The position numbers and the translations under genes were made by a program. This document shows, one piece after another, positions 7,037 to 15,787 of a stretch of DNA of 34,491 nt. Origin of the DNA: Methylobacterium sp. Leaf117 (GTDB lineage Bacteria; Pseudomonadota; Alphaproteobacteria; Rhizobiales; Beijerinckiaceae); the NCBI RefSeq assembly GCF_001422985.1, contig NZ_LMNL01000003.1, positions 94,490 to 128,980 on the forward strand, given 5' to 3'. How positions within the stretch are numbered: position 1 is the first letter of the stretch; each line of letters begins with the position of its first letter. The notes beneath the pieces were generated by a model. That model was not told the DNA's origin. It worked only from the letters and a program-made list of their open reading frames with translations, and did not search any database.

Positions 7037-7951
7037 TCAGATATTTGGCTTGGCACTCGTGAGGTGCTTTGTAGCGCTTTTGTAGGCAGACACACCGTGC
7101 TCGGCAACGACGTAGTCGACACAGGCCCGGCGGCGAGCCCGACTCAGAAGTCTCTCGAGGCAGCCTCCTTCAGGATCAGCTTCTCCAAGCTCGCGTCCTT
7201 GACCGCCGTGTCCTTGATCGTGCGGTTCATTCGCTCGACCTGACCGTTGGTCCAGGGGTGGCGCGGCTTGGTCAGGCGATGGTCGATATCGTTTCGGGCG
7301 CAGGCGGACTCGAAGCTGTGGGCTCGGAAGGTCTCTCCGGCCTCGATCGCCACCTTGATGATGGAGGCGGCCGAGGCAACGTTGCCGGATCGCCTTCTCG
7401 TGCAACTCGACGAAGGCGGACTGGGTCGTACGGTCGATGGCGACAAGTAGGTAGAGCCGCCCTTCCGCCGTGTGGACCTCGGCCAGATCGATGTGGAAGT
7501 CACCGAGCGGGTAGGCCTTGAAGCGCGACCGCTTGGGCTTGTCGCCGCCGACTTCGGGCAACCGGCTGATTCCGTGGCGCTGCAAGCAACGACGCAGCGA
7601 CGAGCGGGTCAGTAGGATCGTGGCCTGAAGTGCGTAGAGGCTGGCGTCGAGCGGCAGGAGTGTGTGACGACGAAAGGCGACGACGATCGCTTCATCCTCG
7701 GGTGACAGCACCGTCGAGCGCGGATCCTTCGGTCCCGTGCGCGGGTCGGCGACCGAGGTCCGCTGCTTCGACTTGGCGACCGTCTTTGGGTTGATCCCGT
7801 AGCGCTTCGAGAGTGCCCTCAAGCTCGCTTGACGATGCTGGTTCGCTCGACGGACCGCCTTCGTCGGTGTGGCGCTGCAGTGAAGAACCTGGCCCATGGC
7901 GCGTCCCTCCACTCCGACGTGAAGAGTGCACCATCAAACCCGGGGATTACA
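7037..7951 (-). mobile_element. Degenerate IS481-family element beside tRNA-Ser
   Basis: The element carries the frameshifted transposase described below. Its transposase-start end looks preserved: on the minus strand it begins TGTAATCCCCGGGTTTGATG (7951 downward), which resembles IS481-type terminal repeats. I see no matching inverted end on the tRNA side, where the sequence is AT-rich (7017-7060), so that end seems deleted; the 7037 limit is only the last stop codon. The preserved end stops 3 bases before copy 2 of the 66-bp repeat. Confidence 0.6.
7144..7897 (-). pseudogene. IS481-family transposase, frameshifted and missing its second catalytic Asp
   Basis: From ATG 7897 the product reads MGQVLHCSAT...LRALSKRYGINPKTVAK, the N-terminal helix-turn-helix typical of IS481 transposases. 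It continues through FHIDLAEVHTAEGRLYLLVAIDRT, which holds the first catalytic Asp, and FVELHEKA. Near 7400 the similarity jumps to another frame: ASIIKVAIEAG, then directly FRAHSFESAC, DHRLTKPRHPWTNGQVERMNRTIK, which holds the catalytic Glu. The family segment VLTDNG between IEA and the FES block, which supplies the second Asp, is absent, so both a frameshift and an internal deletion are present. The frame stops at 7144 without the usual C-terminal AYN-RRLKTL-GLTPYE. It cannot be active. Confidence 0.85.
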
Positions 7952-7954
7952 ACT

Positions 7955-8020
7955 GCTAGAATTTGTAAGGGATTGGTGGAAACCGGTTATCCCAACAAGA
8001 CAAACGAAAACGAAGGACTC
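7955..8020. repeat. 66-bp dispersed intergenic repeat, copy 2
   Basis: Begins GCTAGAATTTGT and contains GTGGAAACCGGTTATCCC, AGACAAACGAAAAC and GGACTC; it is 52/66 identical to copy 1 at 2260-2325 with no gaps. It starts 3 bases after the preserved end of the IS481 relic and is followed by GACTCGGGAGTC, a short palindrome (8016-8027). Confidence 0.75.
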
Positions 8021-8236
8021 GGGAGTCTCGCTGGTTCAGAATGAAGCTGACAGACTCTCGCGCGTCTGAGCGGCAGGGCCGGACCGTCACGCCACCGGTC
8101 GGCGCAGTCCCACGAGAGCGGGTGGGGTCCGAGATGGATAAAAGTGTTGCGGAGCGATCCTATCAGGAAAGCGCATTGGTTGATCAATATTACGCAAAAT
8201 TGACGGAGGGTAAGTTTCGGCACAGAAAATCGAAGC

Positions 8237-8923
8237 GTGTTATCTCTTCCTGTGAGTAGAAACTTGAGTCTCGAAGCAAGTGCAACCTTCAGTTCCGGTT
8301 TCGTTGTCGATCGGCGACCTCGGGAGCCATCGGACTTTCCGGTTCTTCGCGGCCCTGCGCGCCCCCGGGTTCGTCCGGAGGCCGATGCGTCGATGCCGGA
8401 AGCGGCCCGGGGCATCGAAATCCCGAATGCCGCGCGCGTCTCGCTTTCGCCGGTCGGATCGGAGGCCTCCGCTGTTCGACCCGATACTCGGTTCGACGCC
8501 CAGTCCGACGCCCAACTGGCTCTGCAATGGCGCCTGGGCGGAATGGTACTCTCGGCCTTGAGCGAGACGCTCGCGCCCTCGCCACCGCTCTCGTCCGCGA
8601 TGGGGGACGACGAGGTCGATGGGGATGTCACGGGAATGCACCTGCGTGCCGCCCGGGCGATGCTCGGCTGGGCGATGTCCGATCTTGCCAGCCGGAGCAG
8701 CCTGTCGCTGTCGACCATCAAGCGCCTCGAGCAGCATGTGGATACGGTCAACGGAAAATCTCGGACCATCGCGCTCGATACCCTGCGGGCGAACGGGATC
8801 GCGTTCCTAAGACTGGGCGATGGGACGATCGCGGTCGCCCGACCGAAATCGTCGGGTCTGTCGAAGCTTCGCGACCGGCCGCGAACGGGGCCAGCCCCGG
8901 ACGGGAGCGAGGCGACGGGCTGA
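8237..8923 (+). CDS. XRE-like helix-turn-helix protein with long disordered N-terminus
   Basis: The C-terminal ~65 residues carry a helix-turn-helix domain: MHLRAARAMLGWAMSDLASRSSLSLSTIKRLEQ, then TIALDTLRANGIAFLRLGDGTIAVAR. This is the form of small alphaproteobacterial XRE-type regulators (RAARALLGWSQ-DLA...STIKRLE...L-A-GI-F). The N-terminal ~130 residues are Pro/Ser/Ala-rich with no recognisable fold. I give the longest frame, starting at a GTG; ATG 8393 or a later start would remove part of the unusual N-terminus. It is isolated from other genes, downstream of the repeat/IS debris, so its target is unknown. Confidence 0.65.
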   Translation: MLSLPVSRNLSLEASATFSSGFVVDRRPREPSDFPVLRGPARPRVRPEADASMPEAARGIEIPNAARVSLSPVGSEASAVRPDTRFDAQSDAQLALQWRLGGMVLSALSETLAPSPPLSSAMGDDEVDGDVTGMHLRAARAMLGWAMSDLASRSSLSLSTIKRLEQHVDTVNGKSRTIALDTLRANGIAFLRLGDGTIAVARPKSSGLSKLRDRPRTGPAPDGSEATG

Positions 8924-9257
8924 CCCTTCATGGTCGCTGCCGGCCCGGGGGTTCAACCGCGGTCGACCAGGCGGCGTCAGATGAGCGGGATGGGATGGCA
9001 ACGCGGGCGTCCAGACGTCTGGTGTCGTAGCGCGGGTCGATGGCCGTCGCGTCTGCTCCTGCCGCGCCCGATCGTATCGGTGCCGCGCCCAATGGGAACG
9101 GGCGTGGTCCGCGCCGATGTCTCCGAGTGCGACGGCGGACATGGATCTGGACAGTTTCGGCCGTAACGATCCGGTGCCGATATTGCTTATTCGCAAAGGT
9201 GATATCAATTCTTGTCCCAATCGTGGACAAGCAGGCAAGCTGGCCAGGATCGGCACA
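8924..9257. other. Gene-free stretch
   Basis: Nothing with coding or structural signal that I can support. An AT-richer patch at 9175-9230 may contain the promoter of the small protein gene that follows. Confidence 0.35.
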
Positions 9258-9551
9258 ATGTCGCTACTGATACCGTCTCTTTCGATGCCCCCTGACGCGA
9301 CGGAGTTGACGGGCCTAGCTCGTCGGCGGGCCATCGCCATCGGCAATGCGAACTGGTTCCGGGCCGTTGCCTGGAAGGCGCTCCGGGATGGCAGTCCGAA
9401 CGCGGGCGTGCGGGCGGCCAATGCCCGCGCCGCCGCCCGCATCGTGCTCCGGCAGGCGCGCCGTGACGCTCTCGTCAACCGCATCACCTCCGAAGCCTTG
9501 GCCTATGACCGGCCTGCAATCCTGCCCGCAACCCTGCCCGAGAGCCTGTAG
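9258..9551 (+). CDS. Small alanine/arginine-rich protein of unknown function
   Basis: From ATG 9258 the product is 97 residues, strongly helical and basic, with ARRRAIAIGNANWFRAVAWKAL, ARAAARIVLRQARRDALV and a Pro-containing tail. No signal peptide or membrane segment is visible. The frame extends upstream to 9117, but that part looks non-coding. I do not recognise a family. The gene is convergent with the Crp/Fnr regulator (52 bp between stops). Confidence 0.5.
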   Translation: MSLLIPSLSMPPDATELTGLARRRAIAIGNANWFRAVAWKALRDGSPNAGVRAANARAAARIVLRQARRDALVNRITSEALAYDRPAILPATLPESL

Positions 9552-9603
9552 GTCCGGCGGCGCCGGCCCTGACCGGAGCGGCGAAGCCGGTCAACCGAGC
9601 GGG

Positions 9604-10347
9604 TCAACCGAGACGGCCTGACCGGGAGAGCGCGGCAGGCCGTCGGAACGGAGCGATCAGGCGGTCATACTCGGCCTCGGCGGGCCCATAGCTGTCCCCC
9701 GCATGCGCGACGAGCCGGTCCCGGTCGAGGATGGTGATCCGCCCGCGCCGGGCCCGGATCATGCCGACCCCCTCGAGGGCCTGGATCGCCAGGGTCACGC
9801 CGGAGCGCTGCGTCCCGAGCATCACGCCCAGGAACTCGTGCGTCAGGGCCAAATCGGCGGTGCTCAGCCGATCCTGCGCCATGAGAAGCCAGCGGGCCAG
9901 GCGCTCCTCGATCGAGCAGACGCCGTTCGACAGGGCCGTCTGGCTGAGGGTCATGATGAAGACGTGCGCGTAGCGCAACAGCACGCGTCGCAGGCCCGGC
10001 AGGGTCTCGAAGGCGTCGCGGAGGCACGCGGCGTCGATGCGCAGCCAGGGGCCGCCGACCTGGACGACGATCTCATGGGGGGTGCGCTCGGACCCGAGGA
10101 ACACGGCGGTGCTGATCATCGCCTCGTAGCCGAAGCAGCCGACCTCCAGCCGGCGGCTCCCGTTGGCCGTGGTCAGGTTCGACGACAGCCCGTCCTCCGG
10201 GAAGTAGGAGAACGCCATCCGGTCGCCCTCGTTAATCAGGCGTTCGCCTTTCCGGACCTCGATGCGCTCGAACAGGGGAAGCATCCGGGCGCGCTCCTCC
10301 TCCGGCAGCGACCGGATGAGAAGGTTGTGGGTGGCGCCGATGCTCAT
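9604..10347 (-). CDS. Crp/Fnr-family transcriptional regulator
   Basis: The 247-residue protein has an N-terminal cyclic-nucleotide-binding-like beta barrel (KGERLINEGD...FSYFPEDGLSSNL...LEVGCFGYEAMI), a long dimerisation helix (FETLPGLRRVLLRYAHVFIMTLSQ) and a C-terminal winged helix (LTHEFLGVMLGTQRSGVTLAIQALEGVGMIRARRGRITILD). The recognition helix TQRSGVTLAIQ differs from the Crp (RETVGRIL) type and is typical of the many Rhizobiales Crp-like proteins without known ligand. There is no N-terminal cysteine cluster, so it is not an iron-sulfur FNR. It is transcribed alone on the minus strand. Confidence 0.9.
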   Translation of the reverse strand: MSIGATHNLLIRSLPEEERARMLPLFERIEVRKGERLINEGDRMAFSYFPEDGLSSNLTTANGSRRLEVGCFGYEAMISTAVFLGSERTPHEIVVQVGGPWLRIDAACLRDAFETLPGLRRVLLRYAHVFIMTLSQTALSNGVCSIEERLARWLLMAQDRLSTADLALTHEFLGVMLGTQRSGVTLAIQALEGVGMIRARRGRITILDRDRLVAHAGDSYGPAEAEYDRLIAPFRRPAALSRSGRLG

Positions 10348-10492
10348 TCGACGGGCTTCCTCGTCCGGTTCAACCGGGACAACCGGCCCCGCCCACGCGG
10401 AGGTTCAGCGCGCAGCGCACGCGATATCCGCACGGCTGAACGGGATCATGCTCGGGGGCATGCCCCAGAAAGTCACGCCCGGCCGCTGCGCG

Positions 10493-10840
10493 TCAGTACG
10501 GCGTGCCGTAATAGGGCTGCCGGCTCGGACGGACGCGTCCCCGCACCGGCCGATCGTAGCGATCTTCGTAGGCCCCGAGATACGGGTCGAGGGCCGGCGA
10601 GCGATAATTGCCGTTGTTCACCCCGGCGGAGCGGTCGTTGCCGCTGAGCGCCGCGTAGGGCGACAGGCCGTCGCCGCCGCTTCCGCCGCCGCCGCGGGCC
10701 ATGGCAACTCCGCTCAAGCCGAGTGCCAGCATTGCCGCCGCCGTCGCGAGAGCGAGGGCGCGCGACCCGTGCGAGGGCGGGGACTGCGAGAGTGAGGACT
10801 GAGAAGGCGATAACTGCGAGAGAAGTTGGGTCTTCGTCAT
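10493..10840 (-). CDS. Small secreted Gly/Pro/Tyr-rich protein of unknown function
   Basis: The 115-residue product starts MTKTQLLSQL with a Ser/Gln/Pro-rich repeat (SQ-SPSQ-SLSQSPPS). A hydrophobic segment follows (ALALATAAAMLALGLSGVAMA) ending in a signal-peptidase-like AMA. The mature part, RGGGGSGG...NYRSPALDPYLGAYEDRYDRP...PYYGTPY, is Gly/Tyr/Arg-rich and probably disordered. The ATG is preceded by a strong AGGAGG. The start sits 55 bp downstream of the small helical protein gene on the same strand, so they may share a transcript. The function is unknown. Confidence 0.65.
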   Translation of the reverse strand: MTKTQLLSQLSPSQSSLSQSPPSHGSRALALATAAAMLALGLSGVAMARGGGGSGGDGLSPYAALSGNDRSAGVNNGNYRSPALDPYLGAYEDRYDRPVRGRVRPSRQPYYGTPY

Positions 10841-10895
10841 AACACCCTCCTCGTTGACATTGTGCCGCGTCGGCCAGGACAGGGCGGGCCGACCG

Positions 10896-11147
10896 TCAGC
10901 GCTCGGCGTGCACGCTCTTCAGGAAGCGGCGCGCCACTTCCCGCACGGCCTCGTCGTCCCGGGTGTCGTCGTCGGCCTTGTCCCAGAGGTGATCGAGGCT
11001 GGAATCCAGGTTCGTCAGCAGGTCGGGATGGGCCTGGGCCAGGAAACGGATCGTCCCGAACAGGAGGTGCTCCATCGCGAGTTCGCGGTGGCGGGCCTCC
11101 GCGATCTGGGCAGTGGCAGGCGAGACTTCAGATGTGGAATTTGTCAT
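10896..11147 (-). CDS. Small helical cytoplasmic protein of unknown function
   Basis: The 83-residue product is charged and helical: EARHRELAMEHLLFGTIRFLAQAHPDLLTNLDSSLDHLWDKA...AVREVARRFLKSVHAER. It has no signal peptide or metal motif. The composition fits a real soluble protein. It may be co-transcribed with the secreted protein gene downstream. I do not recognise the family. Confidence 0.6.
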   Translation of the reverse strand: MTNSTSEVSPATAQIAEARHRELAMEHLLFGTIRFLAQAHPDLLTNLDSSLDHLWDKADDDTRDDEAVREVARRFLKSVHAER

Positions 11148-11371
11148 GACATCACAACGAACAGCTCCGCCCGCGGTTCAGGACGAGACGAGCTTTCATA
11201 AGATTTCGCGCTTCGGGGTCGACGCATCAGATCTCCGGTCATCTTCCGTCGTCCTCGCGCGGAGGTCGCCTGCCCGGATACGGTCCGATGGAGGACGGAT
11301 GCTTCCGTTGACCGGCACTTTCGGCCAGAACCGGCCATCCCTCGCAATGCGCGATCAATCAGACGGCAGCG

Positions 11372-12106
11372 ATGACACCGACACGCCCACCCAGCGCGAG
11401 CGGCTCCGCGCAAGTCCGCCCCTCTTCGAAGCCGCGTGGCGTCGATCCGGATCTGGCCGCGGGGATCGGGCTTGCCTTCGTGGCGGGGTTCGTCGATGCA
11501 GCGGCCTTCATCGCCCTCGCGGGCCTGTTCACGGCCCATGTGACCGGGAACTTCGTGCTGCTGGGCGCCGAACTGGTGTCGACCTCGGTCGGGGTGGTGG
11601 CCAAGCTGCTCGCCCTGCCGGCCTTCGTCATCGCGGTCGCGGTGACGCGGTTGCTCGCCCTGGCGCTGGAGCGCCGCGGGGCGGCGCCCCTGCGCTGGCT
11701 CCTCGCCCTGGAAATCGTGCTGCTCGCCGGATTCGCCGTGATGGGCCTCGCCCTGTCGCCCCTCGGCTCGCCCGACGGCGCGGCGGCGGTCACGGTCGGG
11801 ATGATGGGGGTCGCCGCGATGGGCGTCCAGAACGCCATCGGCCGGCTCGGCCTCGCCCATCTCGCCGCCACGACGGTGATGACCGTCAACATCACCCAGG
11901 CGGTCATCGACCTCGTGGATTGGGCGCGGGGCGCCGTTCCGCCGGACGGCCCGGCGCGGGGGCGCCTGCGCCGGATGGTGCCCGCGGTGCTGGCCTTCGC
12001 CATCGGGGCGCTGGCGGGCGCCTTCGGGGTGGCCGCCTGGTCGTTCGGGTGTCTCGCGATTCCGATCGCGGCCCTGATCGGGCTCATGCTCCTGCGTCTC
12101 GACTGA
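11372..12106 (+). CDS. DUF1275 (YoaK-like) integral membrane protein
   Basis: The 244-residue protein has six hydrophobic segments. It carries the family signature near the first helix (GFVDAAAFIALAGLFTAHVTGNFVLLGAEL) and the second (MGVQNAIGRLGLAHLAATTVMTVNITQAVIDL). DUF1275 proteins are inner-membrane proteins of unknown transport role, widespread in alphaproteobacteria. The first ~25 residues are Ser/Pro-rich and cytoplasmic. The gene faces a polytopic membrane protein gene with 54 bp between stops. Confidence 0.9.
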   Translation: MTPTRPPSASGSAQVRPSSKPRGVDPDLAAGIGLAFVAGFVDAAAFIALAGLFTAHVTGNFVLLGAELVSTSVGVVAKLLALPAFVIAVAVTRLLALALERRGAAPLRWLLALEIVLLAGFAVMGLALSPLGSPDGAAAVTVGMMGVAAMGVQNAIGRLGLAHLAATTVMTVNITQAVIDLVDWARGAVPPDGPARGRLRRMVPAVLAFAIGALAGAFGVAAWSFGCLAIPIAALIGLMLLRLD

Positions 12107-12160
12107 CGGGGGAGGGGCGCGACGGGTTTGGAGCCGCTGAAACCTGCCCGAGCCGTGACG

Positions 12161-14122
12161 TCAGGTCCGGCAGGGCAGCAGCCCGTAGGCGACCGGGTGG
12201 CGCCAGACCATGCCCCCGACGGCCGGCATGGGTTTCGCGGGGGGGCGATTCACCGGGAACACACGGGCTTTCGCGGGCGGGACTTGGCCATCCGCCAGCG
12301 GCATCACAATCCAGGCCGGTGCGTCAGGGGCTGCACACAGGGTCTGGACCGCACCGGCGGGCAGATCGGCAGATCGCGCCGGGATGGGGGCTCCGAACGG
12401 CGCGCGTTGGGCCTCCGTGGCGAGACCGAGGGCGATGAGCCGATCCGTCCGCTCCGACCAGGCCATCGCGAGGGGGCGCGAGAACACGATGCTGGCGCCC
12501 TGCAGGGTGTTGCTCCAGCTCGGGCGCCCCAGCACCAGCCAAGCCTCGGCGCCGCTGTCGAGCCAAAGTACCTCGCCGGGGCGGCTCCCCACTGCCCGGA
12601 TCAGATCCGCTCGCGCGGCGCGGTCCTCGACCCGGCTGAAGGCCGGCGCGCGCTCGTCCCAGAGGTTGAGGAGTGCCAGGAGGAGCGTGAGCCCGAGGAT
12701 CGCCCGCGCCGGCCAGTGCCAAGGCCGGTTCCAAGGGATGCCGATCCAGACGAGCCCGGCGGCGAGGGCGAGCGGTGCCGCGAGCCCGAAATTCCGGATC
12801 AGCGTGAGTTCGAGGTGGACGCCATCGGGCAGGCTGGCGACCAGCCAGGCCACGGCGATGGCCTCCAGCACGGCGCGGCAGGTGATGAGCGCGCCGACCA
12901 GCCAGATGCTCGTCAACATCAGGGCGCGGGTGGGCGCGATCCACCGGTGGCGGACGGCCGCATGCACGGCGACCGCGAGGGCACCCGCGCCTCCGGCGAT
13001 CAGGACGTCGTCGGAATAAACCCAGCCCAGGACCAGGACCGCGAGGGTGATCCGCTCGCCCGCGCCGCCGCGCGACAGCGTGGTCACGCACATCCCGAGC
13101 GCGGCGGCGCCGGCAACGGAGGTCACCCAGAGGAGGCGCCAGGGTTGGGCCTGAATCACCAGGAGCGACGATCCGAACTCTTCGAAGACGATGGTCGCCG
13201 CCACGCCGCAGAGGCCGGCCAGGAGTGCGGCGTACAGAACCCGGCGGACCGGCCGCGGCACGAGGGTGCCGGCGATCAGGATCGAGGCCGCCTGCACCAG
13301 CGGGGACGCCCAGGCCTGGGCTGGCCAGAGCAGGGGGAAGAGATCGGCGCATCGCTGGCGCAGGATTCCCAGATATGCGGGATCGACCGGCTGCAGCAAT
13401 CGCCCGAACAGCGGCAGGCCGAGATAGGCGGCGAGCACGATCGCGGGCAGCACGGGAGCCAGGAGCGCCAGCCATCGCCGGTCCTCCGCCACCAGCACGA
13501 TGGCGAGCACCCCCAGGCCGGCGAGGCCCATGATCGGGTGGATCAGGCATGCGACCAGCATGAGAAGGGCGGCCGACCAGAACCGGCCCGAGAGCTGGGT
13601 CGCTAGGCCCGCCAGGACCGCCGCCTCCGCCAGGGTCCGCGGTGTCGCCAGGGCTTCTCCGATCCGGAACGGACCCGGATGGCCGTAGAGGGCCGGGAGC
13701 ACCACCAGGGCAATCAGGATGCCCCAGCGGCGCCGATCCGCCGCGATGGCGCCCGCGAGGAAGGCCGCGGCGCAGAACCAGGCGAACAGGCCCGCGACGC
13801 TGACGGCCAGGGCCGCGGCGTCCGGGCCGAGGCGTTGCACCAGCGCCCGGAGGACGATCGGGAACAGGCTGAAGCGCGACTGTCCGTCGAGGGCGAACAT
13901 GAGGTCGCGTCCGACCCCGTCCGGATCGAGATCCGCGAGCGCCCGCCCGACATAGATGCGCGCATCTCCTTCGATGCCGCCGTAGGGATGCATCAGCAGG
14001 TAGAGGCCCGCCGCCCCGAGGACAGGCCAGGCGGAGCGCGCTGCAGCCTGCGCCCAGCGCCCGCCCCATCCTCGCGCCGGGTCCGCGGCCGCCGCAGGGT
14101 CCGGTGTCGCGGCCTGCGCCAT
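12161..14122 (-). CDS. Large polytopic membrane protein, glycosyltransferase-C-like
   Basis: From ATG 14122 the product is 653 residues with roughly a dozen hydrophobic segments. These start with WPVLGAAGLYLLMHPYGGIEGDARIYVGRAL, whose first-loop acidic pair (EGDARIY) recalls GT-C enzymes that use polyprenyl-phosphate sugars. The C-terminal ~150 residues are soluble (PGEVLWLDSGAEAWLVLGRPSWSN...QTLCAAPDAPAWIV). It begins 5 bp after the stop of the FAD-dependent oxidoreductase gene, so the two are an operon. The GT-C assignment is inference from topology and the first loop; a carrier or unknown membrane protein remains possible. The frame also extends upstream of 14122 but overlaps the neighbouring gene. 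Confidence 0.7.
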   Translation of the reverse strand: MAQAATPDPAAAADPARGWGGRWAQAAARSAWPVLGAAGLYLLMHPYGGIEGDARIYVGRALADLDPDGVGRDLMFALDGQSRFSLFPIVLRALVQRLGPDAAALAVSVAGLFAWFCAAAFLAGAIAADRRRWGILIALVVLPALYGHPGPFRIGEALATPRTLAEAAVLAGLATQLSGRFWSAALLMLVACLIHPIMGLAGLGVLAIVLVAEDRRWLALLAPVLPAIVLAAYLGLPLFGRLLQPVDPAYLGILRQRCADLFPLLWPAQAWASPLVQAASILIAGTLVPRPVRRVLYAALLAGLCGVAATIVFEEFGSSLLVIQAQPWRLLWVTSVAGAAALGMCVTTLSRGGAGERITLAVLVLGWVYSDDVLIAGGAGALAVAVHAAVRHRWIAPTRALMLTSIWLVGALITCRAVLEAIAVAWLVASLPDGVHLELTLIRNFGLAAPLALAAGLVWIGIPWNRPWHWPARAILGLTLLLALLNLWDERAPAFSRVEDRAARADLIRAVGSRPGEVLWLDSGAEAWLVLGRPSWSNTLQGASIVFSRPLAMAWSERTDRLIALGLATEAQRAPFGAPIPARSADLPAGAVQTLCAAPDAPAWIVMPLADGQVPPAKARVFPVNRPPAKPMPAVGGMVWRHPVAYGLLPCRT

Positions 14123-14127
14123 CGCCG

Positions 14128-15630
14128 TCAGGCCGCGCGGCGCGGAACCAGGCGCTCGCTCGCCAGCGCGTCCTGCGCCCCCGAGACGCCCGCCTCGGTG
14201 TATTCCGCGTCCTCGTTCACGCACCACGGATCGTAGCGGCGCTCTCCCGCGAGGATGTTCTCGACCGTGAGCATCGCGGTCATCATCGCGTGGTCCTGGT
14301 TGTTGTACTTGTGCATGCCGTTGCGCCCGACGAGGTGCAGGGTCGGATAGGCATGCTCGAGGTCGCGCCGGATGGTGGCGACGTGGGCCTTGTAGTCCTC
14401 GTCGTAGACCGGATAGGCCTTGGGTTGCCGCACCACGCAGGCATCGACCATGTCCTCGGAGCGGATCAGCCCGATCTGGCCGATCTCGCGCTTGGCCAGG
14501 GCGATCAGGTCCGCGTCGGACGCGGTCCAGAGGCCGTCACCCTCGAAGCAGAAATACTCGAGCCCGAGGCAGGTATGGTCCGCGTCCGGCACCATCTCGG
14601 GCGACCAGGAGCGGAAGTTCTGCACCCGCCCGACCTGCACCGACGGATCGTGGATGTAGATCCAGTTGTCCGGGAAGTTCCGGTCCGTGCGCGCGATCAG
14701 CGCCACCGTGAGGAAGTCGCGGTACTGCAGAGACCGCGCCTGGAAGGTGCTGATCGGGGTCGGCGAGATCGAACCGACGAGTTCGCGCAGGGGCGCGGAG
14801 GAGATGACGTTGCGGGCCGTGAAGGTCTCGCGGGTGCCGTCCGCACCCTTGGCCGTCACGGTCCAGAGCCCGGTCCGGGCCTCGTAGTGCAGGCCGTCGA
14901 CGCCCCGGTCGAGGCGCAGCGTGCCGCCCTGGGCGGCGATCTTCGCGGCCGCCGCCTCCCACATCATGCCCGGTCCCTTGCGGGGATATCGAAACGACTC
15001 GATCAGCGTCTTGATCACCGGTTCGCCGGCGCGCGGGGCCTTGCGCAGGCCGAGCGAGCGCACCAGAGCGTCGCGGATCGCCGCGCCGAGATCGAGGCCG
15101 TTGATGCGCTGGGCCGCCCAATCCGCCGAGATGGCGTCGCAGGACATGCCCCAGACCTTCTCGGTATAGGTCTTGAAGAAGATCGAGAACAGGCGCTCGC
15201 CGAAGCGGTTGCGGACCCAGTCGTGAAAGCTCTTCGGCTCCGCGATCGGCCGGGCCCGGGCGTAGAGATACGACGCGACGCAGGCCGTGCTCTCCAGGAG
15301 TCCGAGGTTGCGCAACGCTTCGAAGGCCTTCAGCGGGTAGGCGTAGTACTTGCCCTTGTAGAAGATCCGCGACAGGCGCGGCCGCTCGATGAAGTCGTCC
15401 GGCAGCAGTTCGTCCCAGAGATCGACCACGGCCTTCGACTTGGAGAAGAAGCGATGGCCGCCGATGTCGAACAGGTAGCCGTTATGCGCGACGGTGCGGC
15501 TGATGCCGCCGACCTGCACCGGGTCCTTCTCCAGGACCGTGACGGAACGGCCCGCCTTCGTCAGCAGGTAGGCGGCGGTCAGGCCGGCCGGTCCCGCGCC
15601 GATCACGAGCGTTTCCGTGTGGTGGCTCAT
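14128..15630 (-). CDS. NAD(P)/FAD-dependent oxidoreductase, UDP-galactopyranose-mutase/protoporphyrinogen-oxidase-like
   Basis: The 500-residue protein starts with a dinucleotide-binding fold: TLVIGAGPAGLTAAYLL (GxGxxG at 11-16) and the second FAD contact VTVLEKD. GGISRTV and DIGGHRFFSKS follow, the pattern of amine-oxidase-like flavoenzymes often found in polysaccharide and sugar-modification loci. A C-terminal motif RDL-HAYPTLHLVGRNGMHKYNNQDHAMMTAM matches this group. Substrates for relatives are mostly unassigned; UDP-sugar or isoprenoid substrates are both possible. It is the first gene of a two-gene operon with the GT-C-like membrane protein and is divergent from the ClpP-like gene across 157 bp. 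Confidence 0.85.
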   Translation of the reverse strand: MSHHTETLVIGAGPAGLTAAYLLTKAGRSVTVLEKDPVQVGGISRTVAHNGYLFDIGGHRFFSKSKAVVDLWDELLPDDFIERPRLSRIFYKGKYYAYPLKAFEALRNLGLLESTACVASYLYARARPIAEPKSFHDWVRNRFGERLFSIFFKTYTEKVWGMSCDAISADWAAQRINGLDLGAAIRDALVRSLGLRKAPRAGEPVIKTLIESFRYPRKGPGMMWEAAAAKIAAQGGTLRLDRGVDGLHYEARTGLWTVTAKGADGTRETFTARNVISSAPLRELVGSISPTPISTFQARSLQYRDFLTVALIARTDRNFPDNWIYIHDPSVQVGRVQNFRSWSPEMVPDADHTCLGLEYFCFEGDGLWTASDADLIALAKREIGQIGLIRSEDMVDACVVRQPKAYPVYDEDYKAHVATIRRDLEHAYPTLHLVGRNGMHKYNNQDHAMMTAMLTVENILAGERRYDPWCVNEDAEYTEAGVSGAQDALASERLVPRRAA

Positions 15631-15787
15631 CGGGGCGAACTCGTGGGTTAACCGAAGCGCGAAACAGCTTCGACATATCGACGGAACGGTTAAGAAACGC
15701 TGAGGCTGGGCGGGGAACCGATCCGGGGCCGGGGATTTGCGTTCTCGCTGTCACGGACCCGTGATGGGTCGAGACAGGAGCCGCACC

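Noticed and set aside
8041..8259. 72-codon plus-strand frame just after repeat copy 2
   Set aside because: AT-richer than neighbours and lacking a ribosome-binding site or motif; it more likely lies in the promoter region of the HTH gene.
14104..15651. A 515-codon plus-strand frame opposite the FAD oxidoreductase
   Set aside because: Shadow of the flavoenzyme gene; composition is Arg/Asp/Gly-biased and no family is recognisable.
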